From positions 1 through 25,488 of the forward strand of contig JASLCD010000075.1 of the NCBI GenBank assembly GCA_030146295.1: 25,488 nt of DNA, given 5' to 3'. The notes beneath the pieces were generated by a model, which made no database searches, was not told where the DNA came from, and saw only the letters and a list, made by a program, of their open reading frames with translations. Shown here in pieces: positions 8,670 to 15,601 of this stretch (the first letter of the stretch is position 1; every line of letters begins with the position of its first letter). This DNA comes from Chryseobacterium sp. Its GTDB lineage: Bacteria > Bacteroidota > Bacteroidia > Flavobacteriales > Weeksellaceae. The position numbers and the translations under genes are program-made.

Positions 8670-9722
8670 ATGAACAACTGGTTTAAAATGATCAGCCTTC
8701 CCCTATTTTTATTGTTTACATTGGGGAAAGCTCAGGAAAAACTGACGATAGGAGAGAAGCAGAACTTATTATCAAAAGTTTTAAATGAAAACAGAGAAAT
8801 TTGGGTTCATTTGCCTAAAACGTATAACGACAATAGCATCAACCCCGCAAAATACCCGGTCATCTATCTTTTAGATGGAGAAATCAATTTTGAATATTAT
8901 ACAGGATTAACGGATTTCATTGCCAGAACACCGTATGCCGATATTCCGGAATGTATTGTTGTCGGAATTAAAAACACAGAAAGAACAAGAGATCTTACGC
9001 CGACAAAGTCTGAAAAGAAAAGTCCCGTAAATCCCGCTCTTACTCTTTTTGCAGACAGCGGAGGTGGGGAAAATTTTGCAAAATTCATACAGGATGAGCT
9101 GAAACCATTTATCAGCAAAAACTACAGAACTCAGGAGTATTCTGTGTTGGTAGGGCATTCTTTCGGAGGACTGTTTGCCATTAATACATTCCTTTTGCAT
9201 CCTGATTATTTTAATGCTTATGTTGCTAATGATCCCAGTTTATGGTGGGACAATAAAATGACTATTTCCAGAACGAAAGATTATTTGGAAAAAAATAAGA
9301 ACTTTCCTGCGAAAAAATCGTTGTATGTTTCCCAGGCAGATAATGAAGAACAGCAGAAAAACTGGAATTCCGATATGACGCAGGCTATTGAAGAGTTTAA
9401 AGGAATAATAGAAAAGAATGGAACTCTCAACTATAAACATAGTTTTTTTGAAGGAGAAACCCACGGAACGGTTTCTTATCCCGGAAATTATGAAGCTTTA
9501 AAGTTTATATTTAAAGGGTTCAGAACCGATATAAAGCAGTTGGCAAAAAATCCCAGACTGCTTGAAGAAGAGTATCAAAAGTTTTCCGAAAAAATGGGAA
9601 CAGAATTTAAACCCTCTGAGGCCTATCTGAATATAGTGATCAAATTCATGAAGAGTAATGGTTTCAAAGACCCCGAAAATTATTTTATGAATCTGAAAGA
9701 CAAATATTATTCTAAGAAATAA
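8670..9722 (+). CDS. Secreted serine esterase of the Fes/IroE type (PF00756-like)
   Basis: An alpha/beta hydrolase of the esterase-D/ferric-siderophore-esterase group. The 350-aa product begins with a signal peptide (MNNWFKMISLPLFLLFTLGKAQ), so it acts in the periplasm or outside. IWVHLPKTY and YPVIYLLDGE are typical opening strands, GHSFGGLFA holds the nucleophile Ser164, and ETHGTVSYPG supplies the likely catalytic His265; the acid lies between them. The closing ~70 residues are helical and charged. Behind a siderophore receptor and a PepSY protein, the likely job is hydrolysis of an ester-bond siderophore to free iron. The family also contains general acyl esterases, so substrate is inferred from context. 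It is the last gene of the cluster, with a terminator 22 nt after its stop codon. Confidence 0.85.
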   Translation: MNNWFKMISLPLFLLFTLGKAQEKLTIGEKQNLLSKVLNENREIWVHLPKTYNDNSINPAKYPVIYLLDGEINFEYYTGLTDFIARTPYADIPECIVVGIKNTERTRDLTPTKSEKKSPVNPALTLFADSGGGENFAKFIQDELKPFISKNYRTQEYSVLVGHSFGGLFAINTFLLHPDYFNAYVANDPSLWWDNKMTISRTKDYLEKNKNFPAKKSLYVSQADNEEQQKNWNSDMTQAIEEFKGIIEKNGTLNYKHSFFEGETHGTVSYPGNYEALKFIFKGFRTDIKQLAKNPRLLEEEYQKFSEKMGTEFKPSEAYLNIVIKFMKSNGFKDPENYFMNLKDKYYSKK

Positions 9723-9744
9723 TACACAACTGATACTGAAAATA

Positions 9745-9784
9745 AAAAAGCAAATCCGTTCATCAACAGATTTGCTTTTTCTAT
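9745..9784 (+). terminator. Terminator of the iron-uptake cluster
   Basis: AAAAAGCAAATC (9745-9756) pairs perfectly with GATTTGCTTTTT (9769-9780) around a 12-nt loop. The sequence is nearly the same as the terminator at 17857-17894. Confidence 0.9.
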
Positions 9785-9810
9785 GTAGATTAATTCTAAA
9801 ATTAGGTTTT

Positions 9811-9863
9811 GGCTAAAGCCAATGGAATTGCTGATGTAATAAAAAACGGGCTAAAGCCCGTTT
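9811..9863. repeat. Double GGCTAAAGCC palindromic intergenic repeat
   Basis: GGCTAAAGCC (9811-9820) and AAACGGGCTAAAGCCCGTTT (9844-9863) share the core GGCTAAAGCC. The second is an 8-bp perfect stem with a TAAA loop. The pair looks like a REP-like dispersed element of the kind common between flavobacterial genes. It may also stop transcription from either side. Confidence 0.65.
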
Positions 9864-9940
9864 CTATTGAATCTTATTTTGGTGATTGATGAATACTAAT
9901 TCTAAAAATCTATTCGTACAGTTTGTCATTCCGGTAGAAG

Positions 9941-9970
9941 TCTAAAACCGATTCTTTTAGAAGCTTTTTT
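9941..9970. repeat. Short inverted repeat, weak terminator-like
   Basis: TCTAAAA (9941-9947) and TTTTAGA (9955-9961) form a 7-bp stem with a CCGATTC loop, followed by AGCTTTTTT. The preceding GTCATTCCGG resembles degraded copies of a flavobacterial intergenic repeat. It lies 23 nt beyond the end of the - strand lipoprotein gene; its role is unclear. Confidence 0.3.
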
Positions 9971-9992
9971 ACCATTTTACATTGTCGCCCTA

Positions 9993-11021
9993 TTAATGTC
10001 TGTTATCACAATTAATAGGGAAATCCTTCTCCTTTGGATCTAAAAAACTAATGGAAGGACAACCAAAAGACTGCGCCATGAATCCAAAAATAACAGGAGG
10101 CTTTCCTTTGAAAAGGTGACCTGTATATTGGAAAACATTGGCTTCATCGGCATCTATACCATAAAGAGGAAGAAATTCTCCACCATCACTTCCTGCAAGG
10201 CTGAAGGTCTTTTCCGCAATTTTTTCCTTACGATCATTGATGACCGCAAGCTTACGTTCTGTGATATTTCCTTCTTCAAGATAATCCTGAAGATAATAGG
10301 TCAGATTTTCATATTGTGACTGATAGGTTTTTCCCTTGGTAAGTTTGGACTGACTAAAATATTTTCCTGAACTGGCCGCATCAGCTTTTTGCCATTTCAC
10401 TGCTTTCATTTTATGGTCTACAAACGGATTTTTATTCCCAAAATAGGCGATGGCATTATTATAACGGTCGTATTCTGTTGTTTTTTGATGAGTGGCAACC
10501 TGGAATCCCATCATATAAGAATCCGGGTCTAAATCCTGATCATCAGAATAAGGACTTAAATAGGCCACGGCTTTTAATTGGCTGACTGGCATTCTTTGAA
10601 GTTGGTTAGAGCCATACTCATAGATGTACAGCGAATCATTTTCAGTGAGCTTAATTCCGTTGAGCAATTTTTTTCTGCTGGGCGCATCCAGTTCAAAATG
10701 CTGGAGTTCATCGAAAGACATCTGTTTATGATTTTTAGCAATCTCTGCTGGAATCGGTTGTTCTCCTTTATAGATATCTGAAACAGAAATGAAAATATCC
10801 ATATCAGAATCTTTTTCAGCAGATGAAATAACAGACAGACTGAATATATTAAAGTGGGTATAATCTATTTTCTCTTCAATTTTTACTGTTTTTATAGTGT
10901 CATTTGTGATTTTTGTTTCTGTGGTAACCGTTTTCTTCTCTTCCTTTTTACAGCTTACAATCACCAGTTGAAAACATATCAGTGCTGCGACAGTTTTGAT
11001 CTTCATCATCTTTCTTGACAT
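9993..11021 (-). CDS. Hypothetical lipoprotein
   Basis: I do not recognise a family for this 342-aa product. It starts with a short charged segment and a hydrophobic stretch ending in VIVSC, a lipobox with Cys24, followed by a Lys/Glu/Thr-rich linker (about residues 25-50), so it is a lipoprotein tethered to an envelope membrane. The body mixes helices and strands, with SLYIYEYGSNQLQRMPVSQLKAVAYLSPY and a C-terminal section KPPVIFGFMAQSFGCPSISFL containing another Cys; a further Cys lies near the end. The translation start may be at the ATGs at 11009 or 11006 instead. It begins 18 nt after the stop codon of the pseudo-protease gene, so the two are probably co-transcribed and may act together. 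Confidence 0.8.
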   Translation of the reverse strand: MSRKMMKIKTVAALICFQLVIVSCKKEEKKTVTTETKITNDTIKTVKIEEKIDYTHFNIFSLSVISSAEKDSDMDIFISVSDIYKGEQPIPAEIAKNHKQMSFDELQHFELDAPSRKKLLNGIKLTENDSLYIYEYGSNQLQRMPVSQLKAVAYLSPYSDDQDLDPDSYMMGFQVATHQKTTEYDRYNNAIAYFGNKNPFVDHKMKAVKWQKADAASSGKYFSQSKLTKGKTYQSQYENLTYYLQDYLEEGNITERKLAVINDRKEKIAEKTFSLAGSDGGEFLPLYGIDADEANVFQYTGHLFKGKPPVIFGFMAQSFGCPSISFLDPKEKDFPINCDNRH

Positions 11022-11039
11022 TAAAGCGTTTATAGTATG

Positions 11040-11894
11040 CTAATTCATTTTGTAATAAGGTTCTGAAAAGTATTTGCTGGGTTTTATATAAGCCATTTTC
11101 CTTTCTGCGTCAAAGATCCAGATAAACCTGCGGAGCATATCAGCACCGATATAACTTACATTTTGTGTTTTCAGTTCACCGGAGAAATATCCTACGGAAA
11201 CATCTTTAAACACACTATTTCCCAATTTGAAATACGGCAGAACAGCTTGTTTGGTCGTTAAAGTTTTACCTTCAGAATTCTTTAGTGTTTTTTCTCCAGT
11301 TACCTTCAGTTTTTTCTCCAGATGTTTTTCTTCGGCAAAATCATTGCTATAAAGAATGGCTCCGGAAAACCCGGATTGTAAAACGAAATAGGCTTCCTGC
11401 TGCTGATCACCTTCAAGAATATTATCTGCGGCAAGGTAAAACCCTTCATGATCCAGAATGATGTTGATGGGTTGGTAGCCTTTCAGATCCGGCATTTTGT
11501 CGTACATCACAAATTGGCTATTATCATAATCAATTTTAAAGGCTTTCCCTGCAAAAATTCCGGTTCCGATTTTTCCATCTGCTTCATGACCAGTTAACTG
11601 ATTATCAAAAAAGCGAACATTTTTCTGAATAATTTTCCCGATTTGTACTGTATTGTCGTCGCTGAGTTCTTCTTTGTTGAAAATAATATGATTTGCTTTC
11701 TGCTTGCCATCAGGAGAAATAGCATAATCTTTCATCGCGATCTGGAACATCAGATCCAGCGAATCTTTCTTATTGACAAGGGTTTTTACAATAATATTAT
11801 TGTGCTTGGTGATCCTGAAGGGGATGGTCTGTTGTGCTTTCATACCGGAAAATCCAATTGAAAGCAGCATAAAAAGTACTGTTTTTTTGAGCAT
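11040..11894 (-). CDS. Secreted retropepsin-fold protein lacking the catalytic Asp residues
   Basis: The 284-aa product has a signal peptide (MLKKTVLFMLLSIGFSGMKAQ). Its C-terminal half follows the aspartyl-protease-like pattern of Bacteroidota retropepsin proteins: FYLAADNILEG, then AYFVLQSGFSGAILYS where active enzymes have FLLDTGASG, then YFKLGNSVFKDV and finally YIGADMLRRFIWIFDAERKMAYIKPS. The Asp of the D-T/S-G triad is replaced by Gln173 (QSG). The equivalent turn of the first lobe reads LMFQIAM, with Gln51 where Asp is expected. It is therefore probably a non-catalytic binding protein in the periplasm. The fold assignment is from motif spacing, read by eye. It heads a two-gene unit with the lipoprotein and is divergent from the Crp/Fnr-type regulator gene, 69 nt away. 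Confidence 0.72.
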   Translation of the reverse strand: MLKKTVLFMLLSIGFSGMKAQQTIPFRITKHNNIIVKTLVNKKDSLDLMFQIAMKDYAISPDGKQKANHIIFNKEELSDDNTVQIGKIIQKNVRFFDNQLTGHEADGKIGTGIFAGKAFKIDYDNSQFVMYDKMPDLKGYQPINIILDHEGFYLAADNILEGDQQQEAYFVLQSGFSGAILYSNDFAEEKHLEKKLKVTGEKTLKNSEGKTLTTKQAVLPYFKLGNSVFKDVSVGYFSGELKTQNVSYIGADMLRRFIWIFDAERKMAYIKPSKYFSEPYYKMN

Positions 11895-11933
11895 TATCAG
11901 TGATTAGTGTTTTAAAACTTTAAAATTACCTAT

Positions 11934-11941
11934 TATCTTTG
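11934..11941 (+). promoter_or_regulatory. -7 promoter element of the Crp/Fnr-type regulator gene
   Basis: TATCTTTG matches TAnnTTTG exactly and ends 22 nt before the ATG. A 10-bp palindrome GTTTTAAAAC sits just upstream at 11909-11918. Confidence 0.6.
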
Positions 11942-11963
11942 GAAAAGCAAATAATAAAATGAA

Positions 11964-12482
11964 ATGGTTGAAAAATTGCTTCAAAGTGGGATCCATTGGG
12001 AAAAGAAAGAATTCAAACGGAATGAGTTCCTTAAGATTTCGGGCAGTACGGATACCTCTATTTATTTTATTGAAAATGGCAGTGTCAGGATCTTTATGAT
12101 GGATGGAAATGAAGAGAGAATTATCCGTTTCGGATATACCGGAAATATTATTGTCAGTCTGGATTCTTTTTTATCAGGAAAGTCTTCAGATCTGTATATC
12201 CAGGCGATTAAGAAAACAACGGTAAAAGTAGCTTCAAAAAAGGATTTCTATGCATTTATACAATCAAATGAAGAACATATGAAATTCTGGATGAATATTC
12301 TGGAAGACCTCGTATTGCAGCAGCTGGAAAGAGAAAAAGATCTGCTGATTAATGCTCCGGGAGAACGCTTTGAGAGAGTTTTAAAACGAAGTCCGAAACT
12401 ATTTCAGGAAGTTCCCAATAAATACATTGCCAATTATCTGAGGATGTCACCGGAAACTTTATCCAGACTCAAAAAATCTTGA
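11964..12482 (+). CDS. Crp/Fnr-family transcriptional regulator
   Basis: A DNA-binding regulator with an N-terminal cyclic-nucleotide-binding-like beta-roll (about residues 15-110: FLKISGSTDTSIYFIENGSV, RIIRFGYTGNIIVSLDSFLSG), a long dimerisation helix (about 112-140) and a C-terminal helix-turn-helix (NKYIANYLRMSPETLSRLKKS). The phosphate-binding cassette of cAMP receptors is not recognisable and there are no Fnr-type N-terminal Cys ligands, so the signal is unknown. At 172 aa it is shorter than the ~190-230 usual for the family; the chain stops right after the recognition helix. The last codons overlap a perfect palindrome, probably an operator. It is the first of a row of alkylation-repair genes on the same strand and probably controls them. 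Confidence 0.9.
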   Translation: MVEKLLQSGIHWEKKEFKRNEFLKISGSTDTSIYFIENGSVRIFMMDGNEERIIRFGYTGNIIVSLDSFLSGKSSDLYIQAIKKTTVKVASKKDFYAFIQSNEEHMKFWMNILEDLVLQQLEREKDLLINAPGERFERVLKRSPKLFQEVPNKYIANYLRMSPETLSRLKKS

Positions 12483-12497
12483 GTTCAGTCAAGATTT
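12474..12497. promoter_or_regulatory. FNR-type palindromic operator
   Basis: AAATCTTGA (12474-12482), GTTCAG, TCAAGATTT (12489-12497) is a perfect 9-bp inverted repeat with a 6-nt spacer. Its inner part TTGA-N6-TCAA has the half-sites and spacing of an Fnr box. There is no T-run, so it is not a terminator. Its centre lies about 43 nt upstream of the start site inferred for the dinB promoter, a class II activator position. Confidence 0.6.
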
Positions 12498-12514
12498 AAG
12501 AACACTCGGATCAG

Positions 12515-12522
12515 CATATTTG
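12515..12522 (+). promoter_or_regulatory. Weak -7 promoter element of dinB-like gene
   Basis: CATATTTG differs from TAnnTTTG only at the first base and ends 13 nt before the ATG. A weak box with a palindrome upstream fits an activated promoter. Confidence 0.4.
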
Positions 12523-12535
12523 CATAAAAAACGTA

Positions 12536-13081
12536 ATGAAAATTTCAACCTCAGAATTACTGGATGAGTTAAAAAACAGGACAAAGCAGCATTTACAGTT
12601 TGCTGAAGTGTTGTCTTTAAAGACCGAATATGATCTGAATTTCAGAACTTCAGCAGAAAGCTGGAGTACATTGGAATGCCTGGAACATCTTAACCGCTAC
12701 GGAGATTTTTATATTCCCGAAATCAGCCGTACTATTTCTTCAGCAAGGAAGTCTTCTCAATCCTATTTTAAACCCGGAATTCTTGGAAATTATTTTGCTA
12801 AAAGTATGCTTCCCAAAGAGAAACTGAATACAATGAAAACGCTTAAAACGATGAATCCTATTCATAGCAATCTGGATAAAAGGGTAGTGGAAACATTCAT
12901 AAAGCAGCAGGGTAAAATGCTTGAATTACTGGAAAAAGCACAATATATTGATCTGGAAAAAACAAAAACAAGTATTAGTATTTCAAAGCTGATCAAATTG
13001 AAGTTGGGAGATACCTTTCGTTTTGTTATTTATCATAATGCAAGACATATTCAACAGATAAAAAGAATTTTAACGGATTAA
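12536..13081 (+). CDS. DinB-family (YfiT-like) protein
   Basis: The 181-aa product is a four-helix DinB/YfiT-type protein, a fold that binds a divalent metal through three His residues and in some members transfers thiols or acts in stress defence. The metal positions fit: SWSTLECLEHLNRYGDFY gives His51, and the C-terminal helix VIYHNARHIQQIKRIL gives His167 and His171 in the usual HxxxH spacing. It is cytosolic with no signal. It lies 53 nt after the Crp/Fnr-type gene, with an operator-like palindrome between them, and 9 nt before the methyltransferase gene. That placement suggests a role in the response to electrophiles or alkylating agents. The enzymatic activity is unknown. It is unrelated to DNA polymerase IV, which shares the dinB name. 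Confidence 0.88.
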   Translation: MKISTSELLDELKNRTKQHLQFAEVLSLKTEYDLNFRTSAESWSTLECLEHLNRYGDFYIPEISRTISSARKSSQSYFKPGILGNYFAKSMLPKEKLNTMKTLKTMNPIHSNLDKRVVETFIKQQGKMLELLEKAQYIDLEKTKTSISISKLIKLKLGDTFRFVIYHNARHIQQIKRILTD

Positions 13082-13090
13082 AAAGAAATT

Positions 13091-13633
13091 ATGATTTCCA
13101 AAAAACTTAATTTTAAACGAATGGAAATTATACACCAAAAAAGCATATTAACTCCATTGGGAGAAATGATTGCCTGTGCCGTAGATCAGGGAATCTGTCT
13201 GCTGGAATTTACAGACCGGAAAAATATTGAAAAACAATTGAAGGCTTTATCTAAGGTGCTGAAAACCGAAATTGTAGAAAAAGAACATCCTCATTTCATA
13301 CAATTGGAAGAAGAACTGAAAGAATATTTTGAAGGAAAAAGAAGTCATTTTGAAGTTCCGTTGTTTACTACAGGAACAGCGTTTCAGGAAAAAGTATGGA
13401 AGCTTCTCCGTGACATTCCGATGGGAGAAATCAGAACCTACAAACAGCAGTCAGAAATACTGGGAAATCCAAAGGCGATACGTGCCGTAGGAACAGCCAA
13501 CGGCATCAATAAAATTGCGATTTTAATTCCCTGTCATCGGGTGATCGGCTCAAACGGTGAATTGGTTGGATATGCTGGTGGAATCTGGAGAAAACAAAAA
13601 CTGCTGGAGCTTGAAAAAGCGATTCTATTTTAA
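13091..13633 (+). CDS. ogt: Methylated-DNA-[protein]-cysteine S-methyltransferase
   Basis: This suicide enzyme removes alkyl groups from O6-alkylguanine (and O4-alkylthymine) in DNA by transfer to its own Cys. The 180-aa product carries GTAFQEKVWKLLRDIP, the DNA-binding helix region LGNPKAIRAVGTANG, and the active site IPCHRVIG with Cys148. The C-terminal GGIWRKQKLLELEKAILF is identical over 18 residues to the end of Ada further downstream. The ATG at 13091 starts 9 nt after dinB; an in-frame ATG at 13121 (MEIIHQKS) would give a length closer to the family. Either way it is translated with dinB. It lacks any regulatory domain, so it is the stand-alone Ogt type. Confidence 0.95.
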   Translation: MISKKLNFKRMEIIHQKSILTPLGEMIACAVDQGICLLEFTDRKNIEKQLKALSKVLKTEIVEKEHPHFIQLEEELKEYFEGKRSHFEVPLFTTGTAFQEKVWKLLRDIPMGEIRTYKQQSEILGNPKAIRAVGTANGINKIAILIPCHRVIGSNGELVGYAGGIWRKQKLLELEKAILF

Positions 13634-13709
13634 AAACCAAAATTTACATTCGGAAAATTATAAAAAATAGGTGTTCATTTTTCGGTTGTAGAGCATATGG
13701 TAATCTTTC

Positions 13710-13717
13710 TACTTTTG
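13710..13717 (+). promoter_or_regulatory. -7 promoter element of the PEP-mutase-like gene
   Basis: TACTTTTG matches TAnnTTTG exactly. A TTG at 13686-13688 is a possible -33 element. The box lies downstream of the ATG at 13697, so translation should start at 13730. Confidence 0.55.
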
Positions 13718-13729
13718 AATAAAAAAATT

Positions 13730-14497
13730 ATGATCAGTTTTAAACAGTTACATCACGGTGAAGAACCTTTACTTTTGGGTAATGTATGGAATGTAGAAAG
13801 CGCAAAGACATACGAAAAGCTGGGCTATAAAGCATTAGCTACCTCAAGTTCGGCTGTCGCACTTAGCTTAGGATATGAAGATGGAGAACAGATGACCTTT
13901 GAAGAATATTTTTATATCATGAAGAGGATCAGAGCTTCCGTTTCAATTCCTCTGTCGGCAGATCTGGAATCCGGATATGGTCTTGAAAATGATACAGTAG
14001 TTTCAAATATCATGAAACTTATAGAAATTGGAGTATCGGGGATTAATATTGAAGATACCAACGTTATTGACGGAACACGAAAATTGGTAAACAGAGATGT
14101 TTTCTATGAAAAATTAAAAGATATTTTCATCAAATTAGATAAAAACAGAGATCAGATATTTATCAATGTACGCACAGATCCTTTTTTACTGAATATGGAA
14201 AATGCACTGGAAGAAACTTTAGAGAGAATTAAACTGTTTGAAGATCTTAAAGCTGATGGTGTTTTTGTTCCGGGGATGATTTCTGAAAATGATATCAGAA
14301 CCATAACAGAAGCTACTTTACTTCCTGTGAATGTTATGGCTCTTCCTGATTTACCCGATTTTGATACGCTTAAAGAATTAGGCGTAAAAAGAGTTACTTC
14401 AGGTGCGTTCATGTACAGACATATCTACAAAGAGCTTGAAAAAGCAAGTCAGAAGATTACAAACGGAAAAAGTTTTTCACCTCTTTTTATTGAATGA
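13730..14497 (+). CDS. Isocitrate lyase/PEP mutase family enzyme
   Basis: A 255-aa TIM-barrel protein of the PEP mutase/isocitrate lyase superfamily, whose members cleave or form C-C or P-C bonds next to a carboxylate using Mg2+. GNVWNVESAKTYEKLGYKALATSSSAVA is the usual opening, SIPLSADLESGYG holds the metal-binding Asp, INIEDT a further acidic ligand, and INVRTDPFL the substrate-binding Arg. The KKCGH catalytic Cys loop of true isocitrate lyase is absent, so a PEP-mutase-like lyase or hydrolase is likely; the substrate is unknown. I start at 13730 because a good promoter box lies between 13697 and this ATG. The last codon overlaps the ada start (ATGA, 14494-14497), so the two are translationally coupled. 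Confidence 0.88.
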   Translation: MISFKQLHHGEEPLLLGNVWNVESAKTYEKLGYKALATSSSAVALSLGYEDGEQMTFEEYFYIMKRIRASVSIPLSADLESGYGLENDTVVSNIMKLIEIGVSGINIEDTNVIDGTRKLVNRDVFYEKLKDIFIKLDKNRDQIFINVRTDPFLLNMENALEETLERIKLFEDLKADGVFVPGMISENDIRTITEATLLPVNVMALPDLPDFDTLKELGVKRVTSGAFMYRHIYKELEKASQKITNGKSFSPLFIE

Positions 14498-15540
14498 TGC
14501 AACTCACAGGAAAAATAATGTACGAAGCATCTTATACCAAAGATGTTTCATTTGAAGGGATATTCTGGATGGGCGTAAAAACCACAGGAATATTCTGCAG
14601 ACCGACCTGTACCGCCAGGAAGCCGAAATTTGAAAATGTAGAATTTTTTTCCAATACCAAAGATGCGATGCTGAGAGGGTATCGTCCTTGTAAAGTGTGC
14701 AGACCTTTGGAAAATCTCAACGCTACACCTTCGTATATCAAAGATTTATTGAAAGAAATTGCCACTGACCCCACATTAAAGCTTAAAGACTACGATCTTG
14801 TCAAGAGAGGTCTGGAACCCGCTACCGTCCGCAGATGGTTTCTGAAACACCATGGAATTACATTTCATGCTTTCCAGAGAATGTCAAAACTCAATACAGC
14901 ATTTAAAAAGCTTCAACAGGGAGAATCGGTTACTGAGGTAGCATTTGACACAGGATATGAAAGTCTGAGTGGTTTTAATGAGAGTTTTAAAAATATTTTT
15001 GGCGTATCACCTAAGAATAATACCATGGAAAAAATCATTGATCTGAAGAGAATAGAAACCATGCTGGGAACCATGATAGCCTGTGCCGATGAACATGGAA
15101 TCTGCCTTCTTGAATTTTCCGACAGGAAAGCGCTTCCGACAGAATTAAAAAGTCTTGCGGAATATTTTAAAGCGAATATAATACAAGGAGAAAATCCTCA
15201 TTTTGTTACGCTGGAAAAAGAATTGAAAGAGTATTTTGAAGGAAAAAGAACCGTATTTACAGTTCCTCTTTCCCCTGTAGGAACAGCTTTCCAGAAAGAA
15301 GTCTGGAAGATTCTTCAGGAAATTCCTTACGGTACCACAAGAAGCTATCAGGAGCAGGCAGATATTCTGGGAAATCCTAAATCCGTAAGAGCCGTAGCCA
15401 ATGCCAATGGTCTGAATAAGATATCCATTATAATCCCTTGTCACCGCGTAATTGGCAGCAACGGGCAATTAACAGGCTATGGAGGAGGAATCTGGCGAAA
15501 GCAAAAATTACTGGAATTGGAAAAGGCTATTTTGTTTTAG
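14494..15540 (+). CDS. ada: Bifunctional DNA alkylation repair protein and activator Ada
   Basis: The 348-aa product has the full Ada layout. The N-terminal Zn domain takes methyl groups from phosphotriesters: Cys35 and Cys39 in GIFCRPTC, Cys66 and Cys69 in PCKVC. An AraC-type helix-turn-helix follows (about residues 90-170, VTEVAFDTGYESLSGFNESF). The C-terminal methyltransferase ends with IPCHRVIG, Cys316 being the O6-alkylguanine acceptor. Methylation of the N-terminal Cys would turn it into an activator of adaptive-response genes. Length matches E. coli Ada (354 aa). Its start overlaps the PEP-mutase-like stop by 4 nt. ATG at 14497 is a second possible start. No alkB or alkA is seen beside it, unlike E. 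coli. Confidence 0.96.
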   Translation: MMQLTGKIMYEASYTKDVSFEGIFWMGVKTTGIFCRPTCTARKPKFENVEFFSNTKDAMLRGYRPCKVCRPLENLNATPSYIKDLLKEIATDPTLKLKDYDLVKRGLEPATVRRWFLKHHGITFHAFQRMSKLNTAFKKLQQGESVTEVAFDTGYESLSGFNESFKNIFGVSPKNNTMEKIIDLKRIETMLGTMIACADEHGICLLEFSDRKALPTELKSLAEYFKANIIQGENPHFVTLEKELKEYFEGKRTVFTVPLSPVGTAFQKEVWKILQEIPYGTTRSYQEQADILGNPKSVRAVANANGLNKISIIIPCHRVIGSNGQLTGYGGGIWRKQKLLELEKAILF

Positions 15541-15601
15541 AAATATAAAAAGAATTTTATCCTTAACTTTCGCCATTTACAATAAGTTTTTCTATCTTTT
15601 T

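Noticed and set aside
12474..12497. The palindrome as a terminator of the Crp/Fnr gene
   Set aside because: It has no T-run and overlaps the stop codon, and its half-sites fit an operator better.
13697..13729. Upstream ATG of the PEP-mutase-like gene
   Set aside because: A good TACTTTTG promoter box (13710-13717) lies downstream of it, and the added residues (MVIFLLLNKKI) are not part of the family.
15479..15601. N-terminal extension of the CDP-alcohol phosphatidyltransferase into ada
   Set aside because: The extension would be coded by another frame of ada; the ATG at 15602 directly precedes the first membrane helix.
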